A DNA stretch of 64,000 nt, taken from contig JAUGWO010000071.1 in assembly GCA_049724395.1 (NCBI GenBank), forward strand, positions 1 to 64,000, read 5' to 3'. The notes beneath the pieces were generated by a model that was given only the letters and a program-made list of their open reading frames with translations, did not search any database and was not told the origin of the DNA. The DNA is from Spongospora subterranea f. sp. subterranea. Taxonomy: Eukaryota; Endomyxa: Phytomyxea; Phytomyxea; Plasmodiophorida. Within the stretch, counting starts at the first letter, position 1; each line of letters begins with the position of its first letter. Both the position numbers and the translations under genes were made by a program. This document shows, one piece after another, positions 35,514 to 44,772 of the stretch.

Positions 35514-36403
35514 CTAGCCAGGAAATCTGATGGCCCAATAGTGAAAGCTGCCCTTCATAGTTTGCGGTCGTAGATTTCCTTGAGCCCACTCACGTAAGTG
35601 ATACCTAACCCCTCGGTATGGCGTCATGCAGTATGGTCGCAAAGCATATCCTGCATCTCCAAGGTAATACTTTCCAGGTGGGATTTCGAAACCACGTAAC
35701 ATGGCGTTTGACAAAACGCCTGCATCAGCTGCTGAGCCTTCCCATCCAGCTAGAATGTACGTAAATCGCATATCGAAAGAGCAGGCAGCAAGAACATTCT
35801 GGCTGTAAAATCCTTTTCGATTGCGGAACGGTTTTGAGTGTCCTGACGGAGGTGTTGCTGGAATGTGTGTGCCATCAAAAGCACCGATGCAATCCTTGAA
35901 CCAGGGATACATTTTTCCGTCAGCTAAAATCTCTGAGGGAATTACAGTGTGGTCTGGCAATTTGATGTTGGTTTTGGCCAGCCCAACAAGCGCAATCAAC
36001 ACGTCATTGAAGCACCTGGTGACGATAATGTTAACAGAGTCATTTGAAACATTCGCACTACCAACTTTGTAATTGTCCAACCACTACGTTGGAAGCGCTC
36101 TTGGGTTTGGCGGTTTGATGCTCTTTGGCCAACAATAAATAAGAAGATCGCCAGCTTCTCGTCAACGTCGACGTATCTGCTGGGATGAATGAGGTCTTGT
36201 ATAAGCAAAACATTTTTAAGATGTTCAAAAGTTTCCCGTTCCATTCGCATGTTTTCGCGAAACCTTCGTCTATTTCCATGCAGAAGCTCTTTCATCCAGG
36301 CGTCGCCTGACAAGGACGATGTCCTGCAAGGTTCTTTCATACAAAAAGTCACAGAGTACCACAAGCATATCAAAAGAAACACGACGTCAACAGGAGAAGA
36401 CAT
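35514..36403 (-). pseudogene. HARBI1-type transposase, C-terminally truncated
   Basis: The N-terminal part (MSSPVDVVFLLICLWYSVTF to ERFQRSGWTITK) and the catalytic part are in different frames, with a disruption near 36,060. The catalytic part shows CIGAFDGTHIPATPP (first D) and YYLGDAGYALRPYCMTPYRG (second D), with the family motif NVLAACSFDMRFTYILAGWE between. The E-bearing helix is absent because the gene stops at the junction with hAT sequence at about 35,510. It cannot be active as it stands. Confidence 0.75.
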
Positions 36404-36664
36404 GATATAAATTGATGCTTAATACACCACGCAGAATTCCGACAATTTGAAAACGGCGCCCAAACGGAGCTCAGAGCTCCGTTTTCAAAATGGCGTTACA
36501 AGAGTTGGTACAGTCTAGGTGGCCCTAACGGCGTTACGAAAAATAACTCCGTTTGTTGCCAGACGCCACGGATTTTATTTTGTAACGTCGTTAGGGGAGA
36601 TAACGGCGTTTTGGACACCGTAACGGCGTTACAAGCTCCGTTAGCGTGGTTACCAGACGCGCCC
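35514..36664 (-). mobile_element. Truncated PIF/Harbinger element inside hAT-1
   Basis: The transposase frame (36,403 to 35,514) is followed outward by a non-coding end rich in ACGGCGTTAC repeats. It finishes CCAGACGCGCCC immediately before TTA (36,665-36,667), the expected Harbinger target trinucleotide. The opposite end is gone. A GC-rich palindrome AACGGAGCTCAGAGCTCCGT lies at about 36,461-36,484. Confidence 0.6.
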
Positions 36665-36777
36665 TTATTGACTGCATACCAACCCTATATATAGCTATAC
36701 CTGGTTGGAGTTGACTCGAGTCGACTAAACTCGTGAGTCACGCAAGTCTGATTTGAGGTCAAACAGTCGTTTATATC

Positions 36778-39153
36778 TAGGGGTGGGCACAAGTCGGTCA
36801 ATGGTTAACCGGTCCCAAAAAAACACCGGACCGGTTAACCAGTTAATTAACCGGTTAACCAACCAGTTAACCGGTTAATTTAAAATTTAACGACAAACTC
36901 CATAAATATATTTATTTAATCAAACTTGCCGATCAAACGGTTCCACGACCGTAATTTCATCATCACCGTTATGTTCTCGTCAGATAACATTGTGCGATCG
37001 GCACTAACAAAATCACCAGAATCAGAGAAGGCTGATTCCGAAGCGACAGACGACCCCATTATCATCAGAGTATCACGAGCCAGAAGGCTTAGCTTCGGGA
37101 AGCGCCCAGTCTGCTGCTTCCACCACGCGACTGGACATTTACACGACTTATCGGCCTTCAAAGTCATGAAGCAGAAGTCTTCCACTTCATCCGTGACAAC
37201 GTCCTGCTGTGGGTCCGACAGGGAAGCAAACAGATTGAATGCTGTTGAGTCCATGTCCTCCTGCTGAACAGGCAAATAACCATAATCAGTAGCTAAGATT
37301 TCTCGGATTAATCGCTTCGTTTCCTCAGACGCATCAGAGCTGCTTCGTCTTGGATCCAAGAACAAAGCGATGGTAGCCGTGTTGTTGTTCAGGTTCCCGG
37401 AATACTTCTCAAGCTTGTATAGCATCGCCTCTGCCGCAGCTTTAACTTTGGGGGTTGTGAACCCTGTAGTTGTAGTGCCTGAAATGGTAGACTCACATAG
37501 GCTTTTTAGATGTGAGTAGATCAATGGCTGCATGGCAAGCGTGACGAAATTTTGACCACTTGCAGCCTTTGTGCACTGATACGCCGAAGACAGGAAATCT
37601 TTGCAGGATTTGAGAATGCGCCAATCCATGTCTGACAATTTCAACGGCCCAAGCTTGTCCAGGAACTCCTCTTGATTGCAGATAGCCTCCAAAATGTCTT
37701 TATTCTTGAAGGAATCTTCAACCATCAAGAACATAGAGTTCCATCTAGTTTCGACATCTAGATTCGGCACAACTTGCTTTGTTGCCCGACCAAGCACTAC
37801 ACTGAGATCAGCATATTTTTGACGGATCATCCCTGAACCTCGAACCATCTTCAGCAGATCTCGGAGCAATGAAACCTCACGTTTGATTAGCGCAGTCGCG
37901 TCAACAACAGCTCGGTTTATCACATGGCAAACACAGCGCATATGAAAGTCGATTGTACTGCAGAAATTTAACGCCAACTCACGCTGGAGATAGGAGTGAA
38001 CAAGTTTGATGGCTGGAACCATCTCGCCACCACTATCCGACGTGATCGCGCGAACTTTTGTATGGATATTAAATTCCTTCAAAATCGTGATTATCAAGTC
38101 ACTTGTGGTATGCTGGTTATGAGGACGAGGAAAATATTTAAATTCCAACACAGCATTTTTTCAAGCACCATCTTTCGTCTATCCAGTGCATTGTGATAAC
38201 CAAATACCCCTTCATGACTCTTGAAGACCATCCATCTAACGTGAGTGCTACTTGGCCAGGAATGCGCTCGATTTGTAACAAAAAGCTTTGCAGGGCTCTT
38301 GCATATTCGTCATGCAAGGACCTCACGAAAGTACGACGGCTAGGCAAGATAAATCTGCGGTTCATTTTGCTGCAGAAGATTGCAAACGACTTGGACTCAA
38401 CCAAACGGAAGGGTTGCTTGTTATCAACAACAAACTCCACCAAAGATTTCAGCAGTTCCGCCTTCTTTTCATCATCCATCGCCAGAGGATCCACCACATT
38501 ACCAGTTACATCCAGAGTACTCTGGTTGGGATCTCCTGTTTTGCCATCTTGCTTGAGTTTGTGGGCGACCTCAAGATGACGTTTAAGCGAGCTATTTCCG
38601 GTTCTGATAGAATAGATCTTTCGCTTTTTGCTGGAACACTGAGAGCAGATGATGCCAGTATCGCGTTTTTCAAAATAATTCCAAATCCAAGAAGAGTTGG
38701 CAGATAATTTGCGCTTACGACCACAGTTGGTAACCTTTGAAGTTACTGTTTGCGATGGAACAGTAATAGCACCATCAGTGGGCAAAGTCCCCAAATCTGA
38801 ATTGGAAGAACAGCTACTACGATCGAGGGAATAGGAATCACTCATTATTGAAGCAAGGCAGTTGAACGATATACAGTAGACAAAATTAATTGAAAAATGG
38901 TGTGTATTGACTAGTGATTGCCGATTGCTAATTGCGAGGTCAGAAAAATGCCGTACGAAAGTTTTAACGATATTAGGGGTGACCTACATAGTCTGAATAA
39001 GGCGTTGGGTTCAGAAAATCCAACTTCTATTTTTGCAAGATTTGACCGGTTAACCGGGCGGTTAACCGGTTACAAAAAAAGCGTTAACCGGTTAACCGGG
39101 ACCGTAGGTTAACCGGTTAACTCCGGACTTTAACCGAAATGTGCCCACCCCTA
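36778..39153 (-). mobile_element. Nearly complete hAT transposon (hAT-2) with 8-bp target-site duplication
   Basis: The termini TAGGGGTGGGCAC (36,778) and GTGCCCACCCCTA (ending 39,153) are inverted repeats. The 8-bp TTTATATC is duplicated at 36,770-36,777 and 39,154-39,161, the size expected for hAT. Both subterminal regions are packed with GGTTAACCGG-type palindromes, probable transposase-binding sites. The element is 2,376 bp long and carries a single transposase gene on the minus strand. It inserted at the edge of hAT-1. Confidence 0.93.
36916..38845 (-). CDS. hAT transposase with BED zinc finger
   Basis: The protein starts at the ATG at 38,845. Domains in order: a BED-type finger (SSWIWNYFEKRDTGIICSQC, then H residues in LKRHLEVAHK); the first catalytic D in ALTLDGWSSRVMKGYLVITM; the second in RAITSDSGGEMVPAIKLV with the CVCHVINRAV motif; a helical insertion; and the hAT dimerisation region PVAWWKQQTGRFPKLSLLAR with SSVASESAFSDSG. 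It ends at 36,916. The frame shifts once where a run of six A bases (about 38,155-38,161) is one base too long to keep CLKNAVLEFKY in frame. This is either a mutation or a sequence error. All other parts are open, so the element is young and may be nearly functional. Confidence 0.85.
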
Positions 39154-39197
39154 TTTATATCTACACAAGCACCGGAAAGATGAGTGGGCTGCGCGCT

Positions 39198-39933
39198 GAA
39201 TTTCGCGTAAAGCTGTGGCTACCGGAAATACTGGTCTATGCGACTCCATAAGGGCGAAAATGTCATTGGGATGGGAAGTGGCATGGCCGGCCACATCGGC
39301 GCGGGTTGCCTGAGTAGATGACGTATCTAAAAGGAACACGGGAACCGTGTCTTGTTCCTTTCTTTTTTGAGGAACCACAATTTTCTTTTGCATTGACGAT
39401 CGAAGACAATGAGCTGACTGTATTGATGATTGGCAGGGTGTGAACGTTGCGGAAGTATGGTGCGGATTCGGCCGCCTGACTTGACTGACCAAAGCCGATG
39501 ATAAATCTGGAAGATGTTGCTTTAATTCCTCCAGCATCATCGATATTAATTTCTGTATTGTTAACGGCACACCATGGTCTTGTGCAATATCAAGTCAGGA
39601 GGCCGAATCCGCACCACACTTCCGCCACCTGACCATTGACCAAAACCACTTTTTGCGACGGACTTTCAGTCAAACCAAGTCGCAACGTTCACACCCTGCC
39701 AATCATCAATACAGTCAGCTCATTGTCTTCGACCGTCAATGCAAAAGAAAATTGTGGTTCCTCAAAAGGGAAAGGAACAAGATACGGTTCCCGTGTTCCT
39801 GTTGGATACGTCATCTACTCAGGCAACCCGCGCCGATGTGGCCGGCCATGCCACTTCCCATCCCAATGACATTTTCGCCCTTATGGAGTCGCATAGACCA
39901 GTATTTCCGGTAGCCACAGCTTACGCGAAATTC
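39198..39933. repeat. Inverted duplication, arms of about 287 and 344 bp
   Basis: 39,198-39,484 is repeated in the opposite orientation at 39,590-39,933. The right arm has an extra block of about 57 bases, and elsewhere the arms differ at only a few positions. Both encode the same peptide start (MQKKIVVPQK, then DTVPVFLLDTSSTQATRADV). The spacer is about 105 bases. Confidence 0.9.
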
Positions 39934-40206
39934 ATACCAGAAGGAGCAGCGTTTCTGTCTCCGGAGGGGGTGAGCCGCTTAGTGTCCCATACTGATGAGG
40001 CCAAAATAGCGTCTGCAGATCTTGTCCACAGCGTTATCCAAGAAATGAAGCTTCAAACTCAAATCGACGAGATGAGGGCAAAGCAAAAGACGGAAATGGA
40101 GGAGATGAGGGCAAAGCTACAGGCACAACAGACACAGATTGAGGAGGTCACTAATAAGCTCGCACAAGTTAAAATTAAGCTTACTGAGGTAATTGAACAA
40201 CTGTAA
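39739..40206 (+). CDS. Hypothetical coiled-coil protein
   Basis: A 155-residue frame starting with ATG at 39,739. The N-terminal half is DTVPVFLLDTSSTQATRADV and HPNDIFALMESHRPVFPVAT. The C-terminal half is a long coil of the type KLQTQIDEMRAKQKTEMEEM, with QAQQTQIEEVTNKLAQVKIK. A partial copy of the N-terminal half lies inverted at 39,198-39,484. It is probably an accessory gene of a mobile element; the family is unknown. The duplication contains the start codon of both copies. Confidence 0.45.
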   Translation: MQKKIVVPQKGKEQDTVPVFLLDTSSTQATRADVAGHATSHPNDIFALMESHRPVFPVATAYAKFIPEGAAFLSPEGVSRLVSHTDEAKIASADLVHSVIQEMKLQTQIDEMRAKQKTEMEEMRAKLQAQQTQIEEVTNKLAQVKIKLTEVIEQL

Positions 40207-40317
40207 GAGCGTGTCCACTGCAGGAACTATAAATATATTTTGATATCGACCTGACACACAATCGGTTTTTGGAAAATATGCTCAATAGGTAGTTATTTTG
40301 GAGAGTGCTCAGCGCGT

Positions 40318-40632
40318 TTGAATAGCAAAACTAGTTTTTATCAAAATCTGACTGTTGATGGCAACCAGTCATCGATAATATCTCATTTACGAAGAGATGG
40401 AAAACCATTTACTAAAAAAATTCATCGATTAATAGCAATTGCTTTCATTGATAATCCAGATAATTTATCGATGATAGACCGTATAAATCACGATAGAGTA
40501 GATAATAATATTGATAATTTAAGATGGACAAATCATAGAACAAATCATCAAAATAGAGTATATCATTCAGTATATGGTTATATTATTAAAAAAACCATTT
40601 ATAATACTTTTGAAGTTAGAATAAGGAAAGTA
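40318..40632 (+). CDS. HNH homing-endonuclease-like fragment, AT-rich
   Basis: The frame reads SSIISHLRRDGKPFTKKIHR, then LIAIAFIDNPDNLSMIDRIN followed by HDRVDNNIDNLRWTNHRTNH. This has the shape of the HNH_3 family (conserved HRL-x-A-x-AF-x-NP, then N/D-H, N, and NLRW). Such genes occur in group I introns, phages and large DNA viruses. No ATG lies in the first codons, so the N-terminus is lost or in another frame. A MITE end interrupts it at 40,634. Its base composition is much more AT-rich than the flanks, so it probably belongs to the AT-rich background element rather than to the host. Confidence 0.6.
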
Positions 40633-40633
40633 C

Positions 40634-40869
40634 CAATCACGACGTGTTGGAATGTGTGTGAGCAGTGCGGGGCCACATCATGGTTGTGCGGCTGGTTGAC
40701 CGCGGTAGACTATGGTAGACGAGTGTAAGATTTTCCTGGGGGGCGGAAGAAAAAAATTCGTGTCACGAGAAAAAAAAAGTGTCACGCAATTTTTCTGTTG
40801 CAACATGTCACCCCACTGCGGTTCTCTAGGGACGCACTGCTCACACACATTCCAACACGTCGTGATTGT
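40634..40869. mobile_element. Small MITE with 35-bp terminal inverted repeats
   Basis: CAATCACGACGTGTTGGAAT followed by GTGTGTGAGCAGTGCG at 40,634-40,669 is inverted at about 40,833-40,869. The centre of about 165 bp is A-rich with no coding sequence. No target-site duplication is visible. It separates the HNH fragment from the integrase-like gene. Confidence 0.75.
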
Positions 40870-40873
40870 CGTT

Positions 40874-42259
40874 ATGCCGAGCCAGGCTCTCATCGATTTC
40901 ATCCAGAATCAGCTGTATTAAATCGGTCTAACGAGGAGGTTGTTCAGGACCTGCGAGAGGTTTTCCAGTTAGACATTTCTAAGCGAACTTTGCAGAGATG
41001 GATCAAGTCAGCTGGGCTGGATCGTCCAGTTCCCCCTTCAGCCATTGACCGCAGCGTTGAATGGATCGGCGACGTCCGGGATTTGGTCAAACGTGGCGTG
41101 AAAGTTAAGGACGTTTTATTCCATGTTCGGAAAACTTATCAGGAGAACTTAAGCTTACGCTCGTTTGAAGCAATTCTCAAGGTTTGAAATGTAATGCATT
41201 TCATTCTGCATCATCATGAATCTTCAGGAATCTGGGAAATCAATTCGGCAATACATGCCACAAGATATTGTCGAAGATATGGTTCAAGTGGAATCGCGAG
41301 GAGATGGCCAAGATTTAGGGTGCCGTGCGATGACGAGACGCTTGAGGGAGACTTATAATGTGCAGGTTACTCGCGATTCGGTATCTGCAGCACAGCGAAA
41401 GATCACACCTGACGCTGTGAATTCAAGGAAGAAACAACGACTGACGCGACGCGAATACCATGTAGAAGGACCAAATGCTCTTTGGCATTTTGATCAGAAT
41501 GACAAGCTGCGTCAGTTTGGATATGAAATCCACGCCTGCATCGACGGGTGGTCGCGAAAAATCCTGTGGCTTTATGTAGGCGTTTCTAATCGCATCCCGA
41601 AACAGATACTTGCGTATTATATTGATGCAATTGAGCATCACGGCTGTATGCCCTTACGCCAGCGATCTGATCGGGGAGCCGAGAACGCTCTGGCAGCTGC
41701 AATTCAGATGCACTTCAACGGGGAAGATGCCCATATTTACGGGCGATCTGTAGCCAACCAGCGTATCGAAAGCTGGTGGAACCAGATGTACAGTAATGGC
41801 ATCGCTTTTTGGATCGATTATTTTAAAGGGCTTGATGCGAGTGCTTTATATAATGCCGACCACGACTATCAGCTAAAGTGCAGCTATGTTGTTTTTGGCC
41901 CATTGATAGAAGACACCTTAGACAAGGTGTACACCGAGTGGAATGGTCATAAATGCGAAAGAGCAGCAAGAATCCCGGTGGCGTGCCCGAATTCCTCTAT
42001 TTGCACCCCAGGATTGCACGATGCAGTCGATTGCCGACTTGATGTCCCGCCATTATTGTACGACTGGGCTACTGCTGCATATCCTGATTGCATTATCGAT
42101 CTGAACGATCTGTTTTGCATTGCAAACGAACGTCGTTTTTTTGTTGAGTCACTCGTAAGTGCTGGATTGTGGCCTATTAGTCTGGACAACATGACGGCAG
42201 CATTTTTGTTTCTTCAGACGCAGCGAGCAGCAATAGCCCCATTGCTGTCAAATGACTAA
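40874..42259 (+). CDS. Integrase-core (DDE) transposase, IS3EU-like
   Basis: Exon 1 holds a helix-turn-helix stretch (SNEEVVQDLREVFQLDISKR followed by TLQRWIKSAGL). A 46-nt intron (41,182-41,227) joins it to exon 2. Exon 2 begins ESGKSIRQYMPQDIVEDMVQ and has the DDE core: ALWHFDQNDKLRQFGYEIHA, CIDGWSRKILWLYVG (first D), MPLRQRSDRGAENALAA (second D) and GRSVANQRIESWWNQMYSNG (E). This is the eukaryotic integrase-core family often found with a leading HTH. Exon 2 is open to the stop at 42,259. The start at 40,874 (MPSQALIDFIQNQL) requires a frame change near 40,915, so the N-terminus is uncertain. The last 105 bases are duplicated, inverted, at 43,457-43,561. Confidence 0.7.
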
Positions 42260-42586
42260 AATGAATATTAATATATCTTGTATTGAACTAATCATATACG
42301 ATCTTGACGCAAGCGAAAACGCGACGACATTCGCTGCACGGTGACGTGGTCGGCTCGAACGCCGGATTTCATGCGGTCACTGTTTTCTGGTTGCTTGCGC
42401 TTGCGGGTCTGTGATTCTAGAAAAAAGGATTCTCATCCTGTATTCATATAATGATTGGTCAGTTCAATTCGCTGAATTCTACAAAGATGAATAACATACA
42501 GCTGTATCTTGATCAGGTGGACTGAGGTTGATAACAGCATCGATGTTTTGAGTGGTACACGCTGCGTTCGATGATTCATCACCGTC
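42155..42586 (+). repeat. 432-bp inverted duplication, left arm
   Basis: It starts at GTAAGTGCTGGATTGTGGCC within the end of the integrase gene and ends at ATGATTCATCACCGTC. The right arm (43,129-43,561) is its reverse complement with about four or five differences, roughly 99% identity. Confidence 0.93.
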
Positions 42587-43236
42587 ACATCCAATTTTGC
42601 GATAGCGTCATTGTTGAGCTATTGCCAGAATCTGTAGACTTGGTGGCCAAACCAGGTTCGCAGTTACAAAAGATGTGCCAGAGGGGAGTTATTTGGATCG
42701 TTGAGCGACAACTGCGATCAAAAGCCTTTGTCAAGCTTGTGTCCAACACCGGCGCCATTATTCAGGCGCAGGAGTGTCGGTCTGCGGGGGCCAAAAAAGA
42801 TAAGATGATTGCGACGGCGTTCGCGCACTGGTCCTGGATTCATTCGAAACTCCGATGCATGTTTATGGATCTACAAGGCGCTCAAGGACAGTTCGCCGAT
42901 GTTGAAATAGTAACCGCGGAGCATTCTCCATCGGAATTCGGATGCGGAAATCTAGGAATCAGCTCGATTAGTCAATTCTTTAAAGAACATGAATGCAATA
43001 TGGTGTGTCACCTATTGGAGCTGAGCGGGACAGATGTTGAAATGTTTATTGCTGATGATGCACCAGCACACGAAAAAACAAACCGTGACGTGTCTGTACC
43101 GCTCACCGAAGATGATGTCGAGTCGCAAGACGGTGATGAATCATCGAACGCAGCGTGTACCACTCAAAACATCGATGCTGTTATCAACCTCAGTCCACCT
43201 GATCAAGATACAGCTGTACGTTATTCATCTTTGTAG
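42571..43236 (+). CDS. Alpha-kinase (MHCK/EF2K) domain, C-terminal two thirds
   Basis: Alpha-kinases are atypical Ser/Thr protein kinases. The frame starts with ATG at 42,571. Family blocks are VIWIVERQLRSKAFVKLVSN with NTG (equivalent of VEPFLEGEFVKYNNNSG), then MIATAFAHWSWIHSKLRCMF-MDLQG (equivalent of AFSHFTYEASGG...DLQG), FADVEIVT, SEFGCGNLGISSISQFF and the zinc-binding HECNMVCHLLEL. The N-lobe with the nucleotide-binding lysine is missing, so it is a partial kinase or the last exon of a longer gene. An acidic tail of about 60 residues follows. The domain fills the loop between the two arms of the 432-bp inverted duplication, beside a transposase gene. This implies capture by, or hitchhiking with, a mobile element. 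Confidence 0.75.
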   Translation: MIHHRHIQFCDSVIVELLPESVDLVAKPGSQLQKMCQRGVIWIVERQLRSKAFVKLVSNTGAIIQAQECRSAGAKKDKMIATAFAHWSWIHSKLRCMFMDLQGAQGQFADVEIVTAEHSPSEFGCGNLGISSISQFFKEHECNMVCHLLELSGTDVEMFIADDAPAHEKTNRDVSVPLTEDDVESQDGDESSNAACTTQNIDAVINLSPPDQDTAVRYSSL

Positions 43237-43561
43237 AATTCAGCGAATTGAACTGACCAATCATTATATGAATACAGGATGAGAATCCTTTTTCTCTAGA
43301 ATCACAGACCCGCAAGCGCAAGCAACCAGAAAACAGTGACCGCATGAAATCCGGCGTTCGAGCCGACCACGTCACCGTGCAGCGAATGTCGTCGCGTTTT
43401 CGCTTGCGTCAAGATCGTATATGATTAGTTCAATACAAGATATAGTAATATTCATTTTAGTCATTTGACAGCATTGGGGCTATTGCTGCTCGCTGCGTCT
43501 GAAGAAACAAAAATGCTGCCGTCATGTTGTCCAGACTAATAGGCCACAATCCAGCACTTAC
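43129..43561 (-). repeat. 432-bp inverted duplication, right arm
   Basis: Reverse complement of 42,155-42,586, including an inverted copy of the last codons of the integrase gene (GLWPISLDNMTAAFLFLQTQ on the minus strand). Beyond 43,561 the sequence switches abruptly to a fragment of a different DDE gene. Confidence 0.93.
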
Positions 43562-44165
43562 CGAAACCGTTATCTGACCCAGCCTTTTCTGATTGAATTT
43601 CTCCCAAGATTTCATTGCAAATTCATCCAGATCAGTGAGCAAAGTGCCAGAGGCGATGAAAACATTTTTATAATTCTGACAAGATAGAGTTAGGTACAGA
43701 TCGATGTCGACGATATTTTCGCACAGCGAATTCCACCTGATTCATGCTAAAATATTGGCCGTTTTTCATCGAGTACGCGTCCATATATCGAAAGCACTTG
43801 CGAGCGTGTCGCCTGATTGTGGCTTTTGAAACTGAGGCTAACGCCTCTGGCAACATCGCTTCCAGACCTTTGTATGAATAGTTGCAGTATTGTCTCAAAT
43901 ACCTTTTCACTTGTCCCCAATACATCTCAATGTCGTTGAATTCACAATGAAATTTGGGAAAGAACTCAATAATAAATGCTGGGTCGGAAGTAACGGTTTC
44001 GGTGAGCCATTCTTGTTGCTTCTGAAAGTCTGGTTGCTGTCCTAACAGGTTCCTGGCGTTTTTCAACGATAAACTGCTTGAAGGCCACAAACCGCGCTCA
44101 GGAGCAACAAGAATGGCTCACCGAAACCGTTACTTCCGACCCAGCATTTATTGAGTCCTATCCTT
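43562..44165 (-). pseudogene. DDE endonuclease C-terminal fragment, with inverted partial copies
   Basis: On the minus strand 44,090-43,668 encodes LLGQQPDFQKQQEWLTETVT, IIEFFPKFHCEFNDIEMYWG (third acidic residue in the family's F-x-PKFHCELN-x-IE motif) and QVKRYLRQYCNYSYKGLEAM, ending SVPNSILSEL. This is the end of an IS630/Tc1-like DDE superfamily endonuclease common in fungi. Plus-strand pieces of the same gene flank it: 43,562-43,650 and about 44,100-44,165 both carry versions of CCGAAACCGTTA...CCAGC. The locus is therefore rearranged in opposite orientations and inactive. The first two catalytic residues are absent. Confidence 0.6.
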
Positions 44166-44772
44166 CCTGAGTGATTGCCCTGGGCGCAGTTTACTGGTCC
44201 GTAAGTCGCAACATTGTTTTGCGAAGTGCGCTCACATTTCTCTAAGTGTAATTATGGATAAAACTGTTTTTCACCTATACTGTTTCAAATACTTGAAAAA
44301 GTCGATAGTTTGAGTGCCCATAAGTCAGTCAATAATTCGAATTCAAATTTTCTAGTTCAATCACCCTTCTTGAAATTGCAAATACAATCGATTCATTCAG
44401 TTGTAATCCGAGTTTGTTCCTGAACGTAAACGTTATCAGATACTCCGTAGCCTGTAGAACGGAGATGTTCCAAAAACTGCCGTTGATTTAGGATATTGTT
44501 TAACGGGTCATAGAAGTCAGGGTGAGAGTGTAAATGAAAATTATAATATTTTCGAATTAGATAAAATGAGTTTTGAAAATAAAAAAAAGCACTTTAATTT
44601 TTCTTTTAAATTATCATCTTTTATGAAGGTTTTTGTAAATTATTGTTTGAACATCGTTGCTATTTTGTTCATTGTCTTTATATAGTATTTTTTGGCTTAA
44701 ACTCTTTTATTTTGTATTCTTTAACTCCTTATTTTCATCTACAATTTTATTTATATTCTTTATTACTCATTG
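44166..44772. other. AT-rich stretch without a gene
   Basis: Very AT-rich, with homopolymer runs and no sustained frame. It matches in composition the AT-rich DNA just inside the left long inverted repeat (33.2-33.5 kb) and is probably the other end of the same element. Confidence 0.5.

Larger units (their letters stand above)
34557..36777 (-). mobile_element. Decayed hAT transposon (hAT-1) split by a Harbinger insertion
   Basis: Subterminal motifs built on GAGTCGACTC cluster at both sides (34,570-34,620 and 36,705-36,745), as in many hAT elements. The left portion encodes the C-terminal part of a hAT transposase on the minus strand. The right portion (36,665-36,777) keeps only the 5' non-coding end. 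Between them lies a truncated Harbinger. The left tip reads TAGAGATGCGGAGTCGAC. The exact right tip is not resolved. Confidence 0.55.
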
